NCBI RefSeq assembly: GCF_036417845.1
Contig: NC_089981.1
Span: 25,502,001 to 25,566,000 of the forward strand
Length of the DNA: 64,000 nucleotides
Origin: Apteryx mantelli
Lineage: Eukaryota; Chordata; Aves; Apterygiformes; Apterygidae
Direction: 5' to 3'
A program made the position numbers and the translations under genes. The first letter of the stretch is position 1. Each line of letters opens with the position of its first letter. The notes beneath the pieces were generated by a model. That model made no database searches. It was given only the letters and a program-made list of their open reading frames with translations, and was not told the origin of the DNA. Shown here piece after piece: positions 50,201 through 59,293 of the stretch.

Positions 50201-53200
50201 GATGGTCTGTACTCTGTCACAGTTACACACTCAAAGACAACAGTAACATCAACATTTATAACTTGCCAGGGAAGGTTTTATAGGGCGGTTTGTTTGTTTG
50301 TTTCTTAATGCTTTATTTTCCAATTAAACTGATCAACTCCTTTATTCTTTTTTGTATGTTTTGATGGTAATTTTTGTGAGGTCTGCCCATACTGCTTGTT
50401 TTACATGTGATACAACAAACACTGTTTTGAATAGGAAAAATATCTTCTTTCTTATCTTCTCCCCCTTCTCTCCCCGCCCTGAACAAGTTTTGCTTTATTT
50501 AATTGTTGATCTGCATTATTCTTATTCATACAGGGTGCTGCAGACAAGGTGGTTCTTTTGGATCTTTCTGAAGGTGCAGCAAAAGGAGGAACCATGGACT
50601 TGGAGATATTTTCTCTGCCAAATGTAGAGATCAGCAAAGGTACTAGTTCTTCTCGTTGGAATGGAAGCTGGTACTGTACTGTCTGTGCTTGTGCTCATTT
50701 TAATGAGGACAGGACACCTAGGGAGTTAGAGGTTTTGGCATATAGCCATGTTTTAAAAAAGATGCTATTATCTTTTGATAGCTTCTCACTTTTCTTCATC
50801 TTTCCAGGGCAAAATTGGGAAGGGAGGGTTCAATGAAGCTTGCATTGCTTCTATTTCAGGCTTTTTTCATTCTGTTTATAGAGGTGTGTGAGTCTTACTT
50901 CCAGGGTAGGAAGCCAATACTGGAACTGGACACAAAGAAACACAGAGAATGAGACACTAAGCTAGCACTTCCGTGTTGCAGCTGCAAAAAGCAAAGGAAA
51001 AAAAAAATATATATATATATGTGTGTGTGTATGTCTATTAGGGAATTATAGATAGCTGTGACAGTACTGTTTGAAAGACTGATAAATAAGGCCAGCTTCA
51101 AACTTCAAAACATCACTTTCCAAACTGTCCTTCATTAAACATGCACATTGCCAATGGTTAGTTCTTCATTATTATCACTGCATATGCAAACAATTAGTCC
51201 TTAACAATCTTATTCTCAATTAGCTGTGAGTGTACAATAGGATGGAGCTGATGGCTACAGTCCTTGACGGTCTTAGTTGTGGATGTTGAGGTGATTAGGC
51301 TTGATCACTCTTCCACAGTGGAAGCTGGAATTGATTTGGGCAACTTCTTTCTTCCTCCTTTTTCCTCCCTTGTCCTTGGTGTTTTTGTGTTCCTTGACCC
51401 CTCTACAAGATGAAAAGGGGGGCTTTCATGTATTTTCAAAGTAATTGATCTTATTTTGGGGACAAGGTCTTGTTCTGGTTCCACCAGGCATCTTTTCTGC
51501 TTATTTTGCAGGATTATTCTGTTTCCACCTGATATTGTTGCTGCCTGATTTACATATTTGTTCTTATCTTGCAGATTTTTCTGATAGTACATTTTTTTTT
51601 CTGTACAACGATCTTGCAGCTATACACAAATCTCCATTTGTCCCTTTGTAGTTACCTATTGTTTATATATTTATGTCTAGCTGTGTTACAAAGAGTTTAT
51701 ACACTGTTGTTGGCTAGGCTATTAGTAGTGTTGCAATATTTCAAAACACTTATACACTGTCACCTGTTATTTTAGTGCGCTGATGTCTGGGTTTGAGGCA
51801 AGCTAATATTAGTTATATCCTGCTTAGTATGCTTCCAGTTGATAGGTGCACTAGGCCTCTGCTTTGGCTGCAGATGGTTTCAGAAGTGGTGTGACAATCA
51901 AACTGGTTACATTATTTCTGTGTCCAAGCTGGTCATCTGTGTGGTACTCAGCTATTCAGAGTTACCAGCTCAAGGCAGCACTGGCTTATGAACTTCTGCA
52001 GCAAATTTCACTGTGTGTTGCTTTGGGCTAATAAATAAGGATCTTTTAGGTGAGCTAATAAATAGGCTCCTGAAGCAATTTTTAGGGTGGTCTACCTGTT
52101 CTTGATTGAGTTAAAAGAACAACAAGAATATAGAACCTCAGATAAAGGAGTGAAAGTCTGCCCAGAATGCAGGACAGAGCTCGGGTGCTGCAGTAATGGA
52201 GCCTGGTTCCATCAAGTAGCTGGGCAAAACAGGCAAGGGGGTGGGAGATAAAGCCTGCTTTTAAAAAATCATAATCAAATAAAAGAGATTTTTCTTGGAT
52301 GTATTTATTTTATTTCTCCCTTGCCAAGGAAAACAACTTTGGAAAGCTCGTATGTCAAAAACGATGTTTTCTGGTCTTTGCTCTGTAACCTTAGGCAAAC
52401 TGCATTCTCCCTTCTCTATTTGCCAACTGTGAAATGGGGAAAGTCATTCTGTGGGAGAACTGTGTTTGACTGGTGCTGTGGAAGTGCCCAGAATTCTTCA
52501 CTGGGGGAAATGGGCTGAGAGAGAAGGAGAAGAATTCCTAACCTAAGCTGGATGCAACAGTTTAGCATTTAAGGTTGTTCTTTGTTTTGCATCCAAAACT
52601 TGATTTTTCTGTTATTTGCTAAGATGGCATAAATGTTTAAAACTCTTTTTTTTTTACATTTTCAGATTTTTCTGCTTCAGCTAATTCAAAAGTTGTGGTA
52701 CTTACAGTTAACTCTCTGGGTAATGCTCAGACTTACCTTGATGTCATACAAAGCAATGTGGATCTGTTCAGAGGAATTATCCCAGCAATATCACACTACA
52801 GTCAGAACAGTGTTCTGCTTGTTGCTTCTCATCCAGGTAAGTTGATACTTACGTTCACCTGATGGTCTATCTCTGAATTTCTCTTCGGTCCGTTTTAAAA
52901 ATATGTTATTGCTTAATACACCCACTTATTCATAAACGCTTGCTACTCTGAAAGAAGTTTTCCTTTTCAGCCTAGAGCAGGACACTGTCTTTGAGGTTTT
53001 TTCCTTTACTGTTACCAAGATAAAGAAAATAATAGTATACTTTGATTGATATAAAAGGTATGTATATTTGTACATTTCTGTATGTAGCTTAAAACTCACT
53101 GTATTTACAGTAATAGCACCCATCGGCTGTAGTCTTGTTAGTTGTGAGTTTTAGGTATATGTGTCTCCTGTGCATTAAGGATAGATGCACATGTGTGTAT

Positions 53201-56200
53201 ATGCCATATGGTCAGACTCCCAGACTAATAACATATACAGTGTTGCTAGTAAATATTGTGGCTGTATTTTGGTGGAAAGACTGCATCTGTTGGGTCGGTG
53301 ATACTTTGAATTAAGATGAAGTGGGAACACTACTTAAAAAGGGAAGGAAGTAGGTGTGAGCCTACCTGCCCTGTAAATACACTTAAAACATTGTTTTAAG
53401 CCCTTTTTTATTTCTCAAGTGCTTTCAACCCTTCTTATCATTTAGAGCTGTGGATATGGAGAAAAGAAAGCTTGCCCAATGAAAAGAAATGAAACACTGG
53501 CTGAATGAAACTTAGAAGCATGTGAGATTTTTGATAGAGGGAAGGATGGTTACTCATTTTGAAGTTTCCCTTTCAAAGTCTGTTTAGACATTTTGAAGAA
53601 CACTAACTTCTTGACTCTTCTTAAAACTTTGCTCAGGACGTGAATTTTCCTCACCCTTTCCCTTGGTGTTTTAGGGTGGAGTAAATTACTGATATGTTCT
53701 TACATGCCTGCTTTTGAGTTTTTCATTATTGTGATTAATAGTTTGCTGCTGTTGTGCTGAATTTGGAGAGAGACACTTCGTTGTCAACCTATTTTTCTCT
53801 CACATATAGTTGAAATAATGACATATGTGTCATGGAAGCTGAGTGCATTTCCCAAAAGCAGAGTTGTTGGAATAGGTGGCAATCTGGATACTGAGAGACT
53901 TCAGTATATTCTCACAAACCTTTTGAAAGCAGAGGTGCTAGGAAAAGATGCTTGGATTGTTGGTGAACAAGGGGAAGACAAAGGTAAGTGATAAAGTATT
54001 ATGAGTATTTAATGTCCTGACAGTACATTTAACTAACTGAGTAAATAAATGAATAACTGATAAAATTAATGAAGGTAGTCATAAGCAGGGTGGTAGATTT
54101 TTCACAATAATGATTTTAAATAAGAATAAGATTTTGGTATGTGCCCAGGATTTTAAAGCTGGAGTGGCAGCACAGATACTTGGCATGTCATAATAAAAGA
54201 CTATAGAAAATAGAGTCTCAAATGCTTTTAATTCGGTATAACAGCATAGGTTAGAGGTACTGAAAAAGGAAGGAAATGTGGTAAAATATGTGGTAGGCTA
54301 CTGCTAATATAAGAATTTTTACACATTACTTCTTTTTGGAAATGAGCATCTCTGGCCAGGTACTATAGAGTTTATTTTGGCAGTCCAGAGAAGCTTATCA
54401 ACTAAATTTGGGTTGTTGCAGGGGAAGGATAAAGTTTGGAATTTTGATTTCCTCTCCCACCCTTTCCTCTGATACCCATTTTAGTCACTGTTGACTCACT
54501 AGATGTGCATTTAAATGTTGGTTGTTTCTGTCTAGTGCCTTCATGGACCAGTTGTAATTCAGCTGCAAGCCAAATTGAAACAATGGCTGCTCGTAACTCA
54601 AGGGAGAAGGTGGCTAACAGGTAACACGGTTATAATCGTAAAATTTTTTCATCATATTTAGACTCTTCCGGTTTGCAGACTTTTTTTTTTCCAGTCTAAA
54701 GAGTTTCACATATCTTTAGGTTTGAGTATCATTCATTTTTATATGTGTACATATAATAATACCACTGATTTTCTGAGGTTCTTGGTAGTAATGCTGTGTC
54801 TGTGATGATCTAAGGACAAGACAAGTTTTGTAGAATAAGCACTATCATTTTAGAGCAGCTAGTGTAATTGTAAAAAAGTAGACAAGCCTTCTGGCACATT
54901 AGCTCTTTTTTTTTTTTTATAGTTTGTGCAGAAGCAGTTTACTTCAAAATGAAATACAAGTTTGGATCAATTTAGCTATTTAAATTAACCACATATCAGT
55001 TACACCGCTTGACAGAAAAGGGAATTGTTATTACTACAGGTAAAAGATGCATAAAGTTCCCTAAAGCAATTCTCAATTCTCTTCTCTTGCTTTCCAAAGC
55101 AGTGAATCATGGTTATATGGTACATGTGGTACACTTATCTATCTTTAGAGTTTTACATGTAAACCAAAACATGAATAAGTAAAGTAAATAAAATCTAAAC
55201 ATTATGTTTTTTCCGCATTTCCTTATTTATATAGAGCTTTGGAAGTTCTAAAGGGAAAAGGTCAGAGATCTTGGTCTGTCGGGCTCTCGGTTGCTGATTT
55301 GACTGACAGTATACTGAAAGATAAAAGAAAGGTTCATTCTATATCGATTCTGGCAAAGGTAAATGTTATTAGTATCTCTTTCAGTTGACACTGTAATGAT
55401 ATTATTACTGGATATGACCATTAATTGTAACAGCATAGACATTTCAACTTAAAGCAACAGTTCTGAAGTAGCACTATTTTCATTACTTTCTTCCAACAGC
55501 TTTCAGCTCCAATCCGAAAACATGCAAAATTCAATCATTGCATTAACCTGAAATCAGTACTAAAAGTGGATTGTTTTCCAAAAAATACAAGAGCTCAGAG
55601 GGAAAACATATTTGGGGTTGCAGACCAGCTCCCCACTGTTCAAGGCTGCTGACCAGCTCCTCTGGAATAGTCAGAACTGGGAAATGAAGAGTAATGTGTG
55701 TGTCACAGTTTTCAAGTACTCAGTATTGAATGTGGATTTTTCCAGAGGGACAAACGAGTGCAGTATCATTTATGAAAGTTTAAAATGGGGGGTTCTGACA
55801 GTTTTTTATTTGACCAACTTTGGAACGGCTGCTTTTGCTACTCCTTGATTCCCTACTCTGAGGAGAAGAGCTAAGCTATATTTAACTTAAAATTGTAGGC
55901 TAGACCTTGTTTAAAGTTTTATCCTAAGAGGCATGCTTAAAAGCATTAAGTCATTTCATGTGATAAAAAACATGTAGAAACTTTTCATCAGTCACTTCTA
56001 TTTACAAGCTTCAGAAAAGTGGTTTACAGTATTCAGTGCAGGGAGTTTAAGCACAAAAGGCTATTTATCAAATACAAACAGACATAGCTAATTTCATCAT
56101 CTTGTTTTCAAGCAAAGTTTTTAATTGTTTATGAAATAAATGCAGATGTAGAGGAGTGACAAGTCTCTTAAATGGCAGAGTACCTGCAGAACCTAAAATT

Positions 56201-56874
56201 TCACATACACATCTTAAAAATATATATATATATAAAGTACAATAAAAACTTGAATTAAAGTGCTGTAAGTCTTGTAAAGTCTCTCAGATTATAGGATCAA
56301 TAATTGAGAAATGTTCCCAGGCTGCCTTTTTAAAATTTCTTTTCTTCAGTACTAAGAGAACTAATGATTCCTGTGTGCTAACAAAAGAGTGTTCCTGCTT
56401 GTTCTACCTAAGAAACTGGTTAAACTGTATTTTGTAGTATGTTTTGTCTGCATTATTGAGGTCTGATATATTCATAGTTCAAGAATTTTTTTAAACTGTA
56501 CAGTAATATTTTATAGTTCTTAAACAGTAATCCATTGCACATGATGTAACATAATTGCAATTTGAGCTATACTAAAACAAAATATGCCATGTGATGAAAT
56601 ACCTTTGCTTAATTAAAATTACCAAGTTATTGTGTGTAATTCCATACTTCAGATTAAGGACAGAGCAGAAATAACAACTCTGTATGACTGTTTTTCTATG
56701 TTGTTTCAGGGATGTTGTAATATAAACAGTGAAGTATTTTTAAGTCTACCTTGTATTCTGGGAACCAATGGAGTAATTGAAATGATCAAACTAGAAGAAG
56801 ATCCACTAGTGCTAGAGAAACTGCAGAGCAGTGCAGCATCAATTCATGACCTTCAGCAACAACTGAAACTGTAA
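43956..56874 (+). CDS. UEVLD: UEVLD (UEV3): UEV domain fused to LDH/MDH-like domain, 12 coding exons
   Basis: Exons 43956-43997, 45706-45790, 46107-46169, 47078-47241, 48242-48377, 49753-49874, 50534-50639, 52666-52836, 53810-53983, 54536-54620, 55235-55358 and 56710-56874 join in frame to 478 codons plus stop (human 471). Residues 1-145 are a ubiquitin E2 variant domain ([11 protein letters not shown], then [11 protein letters not shown]); the E2 catalytic Cys position is Tyr, so no conjugation is expected. Residues 185-478 resemble L-lactate/malate dehydrogenase: GAGDLG at 189-194, NLDTER at 321-326, [23 protein letters not shown]. The LDH catalytic His is Gln350 in GEQGEDK, and the mobile-loop Arg is missing, so dehydrogenase activity is doubtful. 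Introns run from 316 to 2026 bp. The ubiquitin/ESCRT-related role is inferred from family; the substrate is unknown. Confidence 0.96.
44187..44230. repeat. (AT)n(AC)n microsatellite
   Basis: About 14 AT units running into ACACACATACATA, in UEVLD intron 1 just past the CpG island. Confidence 0.95.
45089..45116 (+). other. G-quadruplex-type motif
   Basis: G-runs of 3, 3, 6, 3 and 4 separated by T, T6, T and A. Located in UEVLD intron 1 on the coding strand, about 590 bp before exon 2. Confidence 0.65.
45706..45790 (+). CDS. UEVLD: UEVLD coding exon 2
   Basis: Residues 15-42 plus one base of 43: [20 protein letters not shown] then FVFSMNTY. Start of the UEV fold. Acceptor TTCCCAG; donor TACA|GTAAGA, phase 1. 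Exactly the 85 nt of TSG101 exon 2. Confidence 0.96.
46107..46169 (+). CDS. UEVLD: UEVLD coding exon 3
   Basis: Residues 43-63 plus one base of 64: [20 protein letters not shown] then Y. Corresponds to TSG101 exon 3, one codon shorter. Acceptor ATTTCAG; donor TACG|GTAGGA, phase 1. Confidence 0.96.
47078..47241 (+). CDS. UEVLD: UEVLD coding exon 4 (UEV core)
   Basis: Residues 64-118. Contains [20 protein letters not shown], a KPTANM stretch and [13 protein letters not shown]. The Tyr of IYLPYL occupies the position of the E2 active-site Cys, and the SYN and ANM residues align with the PTAP-peptide-binding groove of TSG101. Acceptor GAACAG; donor CAT|GTAAGG, phase 0. Confidence 0.97.
48242..48377 (+). 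CDS. UEVLD: UEVLD coding exon 5
   Basis: Residues 119-163 plus one base of 164: [20 protein letters not shown], then [13 protein letters not shown] and [11 protein letters not shown]-terminal helices of the UEV domain and start of the linker. Acceptor ATTCCAG; donor GAAG|GTATGG, phase 1. Confidence 0.96.
49753..49874 (+). CDS. UEVLD: UEVLD coding exon 6 (linker and dinucleotide-binding motif)
   Basis: Residues 164-204. A polar linker ([20 protein letters not shown]) leads into [20 protein letters not shown], with the Rossmann GxGxxG at 189-194. The exon junctions place the fusion between UEV and LDH-like halves in this exon. Acceptor AATTATAG; donor AAA|GTATGT, phase 0. Confidence 0.96.
50534..50639 (+). 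CDS. UEVLD: UEVLD coding exon 7
   Basis: Residues 205-239 plus one base of 240: [20 protein letters not shown] then [15 protein letters not shown]. The acidic end of the second strand (LLDLSE) is where an NAD-type cofactor ribose would bind. Acceptor ATACAG; donor AAAG|GTACTA, phase 1. Confidence 0.96.
50998..51034. repeat. poly-A with (AT)n(GT)n microsatellite
   Basis: A10 followed by about seven AT and five GT units, in UEVLD intron 7. Confidence 0.95.
52371..52450 (+). mobile_element. MIR/CORE-SINE-like remnant
   Basis: TGCTCTGTAACCTTAGGCAA, then CTTCTCTATTTGCCAACTGT, then GAAATGGGGAAAGTC follow in order the MIR core TGTGACCTTGGGCAAGT...CTCTGTGCCTCAGTTTCC...TGTAAAATGGGGATAAT. Old and partial. 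Lies in UEVLD intron 7 about 220 bp upstream of exon 8. Confidence 0.55.
52666..52836 (+). CDS. UEVLD: UEVLD coding exon 8
   Basis: Residues 240-296 plus one base of 297. [20 protein letters not shown] replaces the LDH mobile loop (normally an Arg-rich GARQQEGESR-type segment), so the transition-state Arg is absent. Ends [14 protein letters not shown]. Acceptor TTTTCAG; donor CCAG|GTAAGT, phase 1. Confidence 0.96.
53810..53983 (+). CDS. UEVLD: UEVLD coding exon 9 (degenerate active site)
   Basis: Residues 297-354 plus one base of 355. [10 protein letters not shown] keeps Asp323 and Arg326, the equivalents of the LDH Asp-x-x-Arg pair. [10 protein letters not shown] has Gln350 in place of the proton-donor His of GEHGDS. 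Acceptor CATATAG; donor AAAG|GTAAGT, phase 1. Confidence 0.96.
54536..54620 (+). CDS. UEVLD: UEVLD coding exon 10 (divergent, short)
   Basis: Residues 355-382 plus two bases of 383: [20 protein letters not shown] then NSREKVAN. The corresponding LDH exon is around 40 residues, so about a dozen are missing, and there is almost no similarity to LDH after the first few residues. Acceptor TGTCTAG; donor ACAG|GTAACA, phase 2. Joins in frame on both sides. Confidence 0.9.
55235..55358 (+). CDS. UEVLD: UEVLD coding exon 11
   Basis: Residues 383-424: [20 protein letters not shown] then [20 protein letters not shown] and AK. Matches the LDH segment around SWxIGLSVADL. Acceptor TATATAG; donor AAG|GTAAAT, phase 0. 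Confidence 0.96.
56217..56235. repeat. (TA)n run
   Basis: A5 followed by about seven TA units in UEVLD intron 11. Confidence 0.9.
56710..56874 (+). CDS. UEVLD: UEVLD coding exon 12 and stop
   Basis: Residues 425-478: [20 protein letters not shown], then a Glu-rich segment and [14 protein letters not shown] at 56872-56874. The end matches the C-terminal helix of LDH-like proteins. The first three residues GCC replace the aromatic GYY/GLY-type start common in relatives. Acceptor GTTTCAG; the open frame upstream of it is intron. Confidence 0.96.
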   Translation, partial: GCCNINSEVFLSLPCILGTNGVIEMIKLEEDPLVLEKLQSSAASIHDLQQQLKL

Positions 56875-58799
56875 GCACAGGGGAAGTTATGGCGTCTGCT
56901 CACAAAAGTTGGAGGTTTGCTATGCAGAAAGTGTTGCCAAGTATATGTGGATTTCTATGTAAAACAAGAATTTTATAATTTACTTTCAAAATTGCTTCCT
57001 TTTCTTAAAGGTTAGGTTAAATTATATAATACAGGCTGCACTGCACAGCAGAAAATTCTTACTTTAAAAGTGAACTTTTTGGTTAGCCAAAATAAGGAGG
57101 GTAATGTGCAAGAATGTTTTGCCTAAATTTGGAAGACTTTTGCCTGCACACCTTTTGTTGCTAATTATGGCCTTGTTCTTGGGTTATTATTAGCTTATTA
57201 TTAGCTGTTTGCACCTCATTAGGACACAGGTACTAGGCCAGCAGCTTGCCCAGCTTCTTTGAAACTTTAGTGTGCAGAGCCAGCGAAACACTTCCTCCTT
57301 TTTTTAAGTTCTGCGTAAGGGGCTTGCCTAGAAATATGGTCACACTCCAGCTCACCAGGGCAGCGGGGTCTGCAATCTGGTAACTTGATCTTTCATGCCT
57401 GTTGCAGGGCACTCTGATGGCAATGGATTCTTTTCTTGCATATTACTAGGAAAAAGAAAGATAAAAGCATGACTTAACATCCTTCAAACTTGAAGTATTG
57501 CATATGAATTTCTGTTATGTTTAATGATGTCTGAGACTTTCTTGTCATGACTTGTTTGCTCTTATTCCAGAATACTAAAGCATCTATGTTTTTTGGTATA
57601 TAGATGTGGCACTTGTACCCCGTGCAGTATTGGTGCAAGTGCTCTCCCTAATGGGGAGGAGCTGGGGTTAGGAATGGAATAAAGAAAATAGTTGATAGTT
57701 GAGTAATGCAGAAATATCTGGAGTTCAGGCCTTGATCCAAAGCCAGTTGATGTCAGTAAGCCTCATATCAGACTGGGGGGAATATGGCTAATTGAGAAGG
57801 CAACAGACTCTGTAACCTTTCACCAGGAGGCCAAGGAAGTGGCGAAAAAGCAGAATGCTTTTTTAGATAAATCAAAAAGCATATGGTATCAAGATAAAGG
57901 GTCTTTTCTGTTCTAAACTATCTTGATTCATTGCACTGGTGTAAGAAAAGATTGTATTCATCCTGATTATACCTCAGCATCAAATTGCAGGGTACAAACT
58001 ACAGCAGAAGAGAAATGTGGAGTCCACTCCTGCTGTGTGCCATTTAAGAACATCATTCTATATTTAAGCTTTGAGGTACGATTGTTTAATTATTGATGAA
58101 GCTTTCTAAGCCAAAGTAGGATATATGTAAGAGCTAAAGACCTATTCCTTTGTGCCTTCCATTTATATCTTGCAAAGAGGCAGACTTGGAAGTAATGCTG
58201 AGTTTATATTGATCTCAGAATTAAGATGAACCTTTTCTGAATAGGCTGATTTTTCATGATGTACTCAGATTTCCTTCTTGGGAGTATTCAGTGATGGGAC
58301 AAAATTACTGATGGTTACGGTAGACCAACTTAGCTGCTATATTTGGAGAAAAAAAGCCAAAAACACTATGGCTGGACTCTTGGGGTTTCTCTTAAAAAAA
58401 GTCTTCCTAGAATTAACGTTTGCTACATTGTTTTTTGGGGTGTTGTGTTTTAATCTATGGAGCATTATCTTAATGCAAATAGTCTAGGTGTTTTGCCTTT
58501 TTTTTTTCTTCATCAATGGTTTAAATTGTTAAAAGTTGCTGACTCTTTTAACTGATGATGCTTGTGTCTTAGAATAACAAATCTTTGCTATTTAGAAGAA
58601 AAATAATTATTTTTAAAGGAAAAAAATACACAAAGGACCACAGCTTGACCAATGGCAATAATAAACGGCACTTTACATTGTCATGGGAAAATAATTCCCA
58701 AAAATACTTTTTAAAGACAAACTGCACTACAAAGGATTTTTTTTAAGATGGTAGTCATACTGTAAAGGGAAGGTACTTCTTGATACAGAAAGCACTGCT
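56875..58799. other. UEVLD 3' UTR and UEVLD-TSG101 spacer
   Basis: No exon recognised. Holds AATAAA at 57678-57683 and 58660-58665, a small tandem TTATTATTAGC pair near 57187, and an old-repeat-like CTTGATCCAAAGCCAGTTGA at about 57731. With only 2.4 kb between the UEVLD stop and TSG101 start codon, UEVLD transcripts may end close to the TSG101 promoter. Confidence 0.6.
57678..57683 (+). terminator. UEVLD: candidate polyadenylation signal, UEVLD
   Basis: AATAAA, 804 bp after the UEVLD stop, the first canonical hexamer there. The alternative at 58660 lies only about 600 bp before the TSG101 start codon. Confidence 0.45.
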
Positions 58800-59251
58800 A
58801 GAACACGGCTTTTCCGGAGGGTCTCCGAGATTATGCGTTTCCTCCCTCAGATGAATGACAGCGGAGCGGACCTGGCGGTGCTGGCGCTGCAGGGGGAGCC
58901 ACTCCCAGCTGCTTGCTCCGCCCGGGGACGCCCGCTCGGGTGGTTTGGGTCGTTACTGTGTATGTTGGCCGGCTGCTCGGCCTGCGCTCTTGCAAATAAA
59001 CTAGTCCGGAAAAGCAGTGTGCGAGAAGCCTCTTGTCTCCCGCCGGCGCGGCAGGGCTGCGGGCCGCCGCCATGTGACACCGCCCCCCGGAAGTGGCGTC
59101 AGGGCCGGGCGGAAGCGGGCGTCGCCGCCGGAAGCGGAGCTGGCCGCCGCTTCCTGTTTATGTAGGGGCGGGGAGGCGCGGGCCCGGCCGTTGTGTGGCG
59201 GCGGCGGGCGCGCGGCGGCGGCGGCGGTTGGGCGGGGGAGGCGCGGCCGCC
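58800..59251 (+). promoter_or_regulatory. TSG101: TSG101 CpG-island promoter and 5' UTR, ETS-rich
   Basis: CpG-dense from about 58810 through exon 1 to about 59580. Four ETS-type sites lie within 70 bp: CCGGAAGTG at 59087, GCGGAAGC at 59109, CCGGAAGC at 59128 and CTTCCTG at 59150. A GCGTCA half-CRE (59096) and CATGTGAC E-box (59071) adjoin them. No TATA box. Two ATG-stop elements (59072 ATGTGA, 59160 ATGTAG) precede the start. Typical of a housekeeping promoter; the start site is inferred to lie around 59.1-59.2 kb. Confidence 0.75.
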
Positions 59252-59293
59252 ATGGCGTTCTCCGAGAGCCAGCTCAAGAAGATGCTCGCCAAG
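59252..59293 (+). CDS. TSG101: TSG101 coding exon 1
   Basis: Residues 1-14 in GCCGCCATGG context, an optimal Kozak sequence. Donor AAG|GTAGTG, phase 0. Mammals have Val at residue 3; here it is Phe. Confidence 0.95.

Noticed and set aside
57731-57770. CTTGATCCAAAGCCAGTTGA, similar to a dispersed sauropsid repeat motif
   Set aside because: Too short and without a second palindromic arm.
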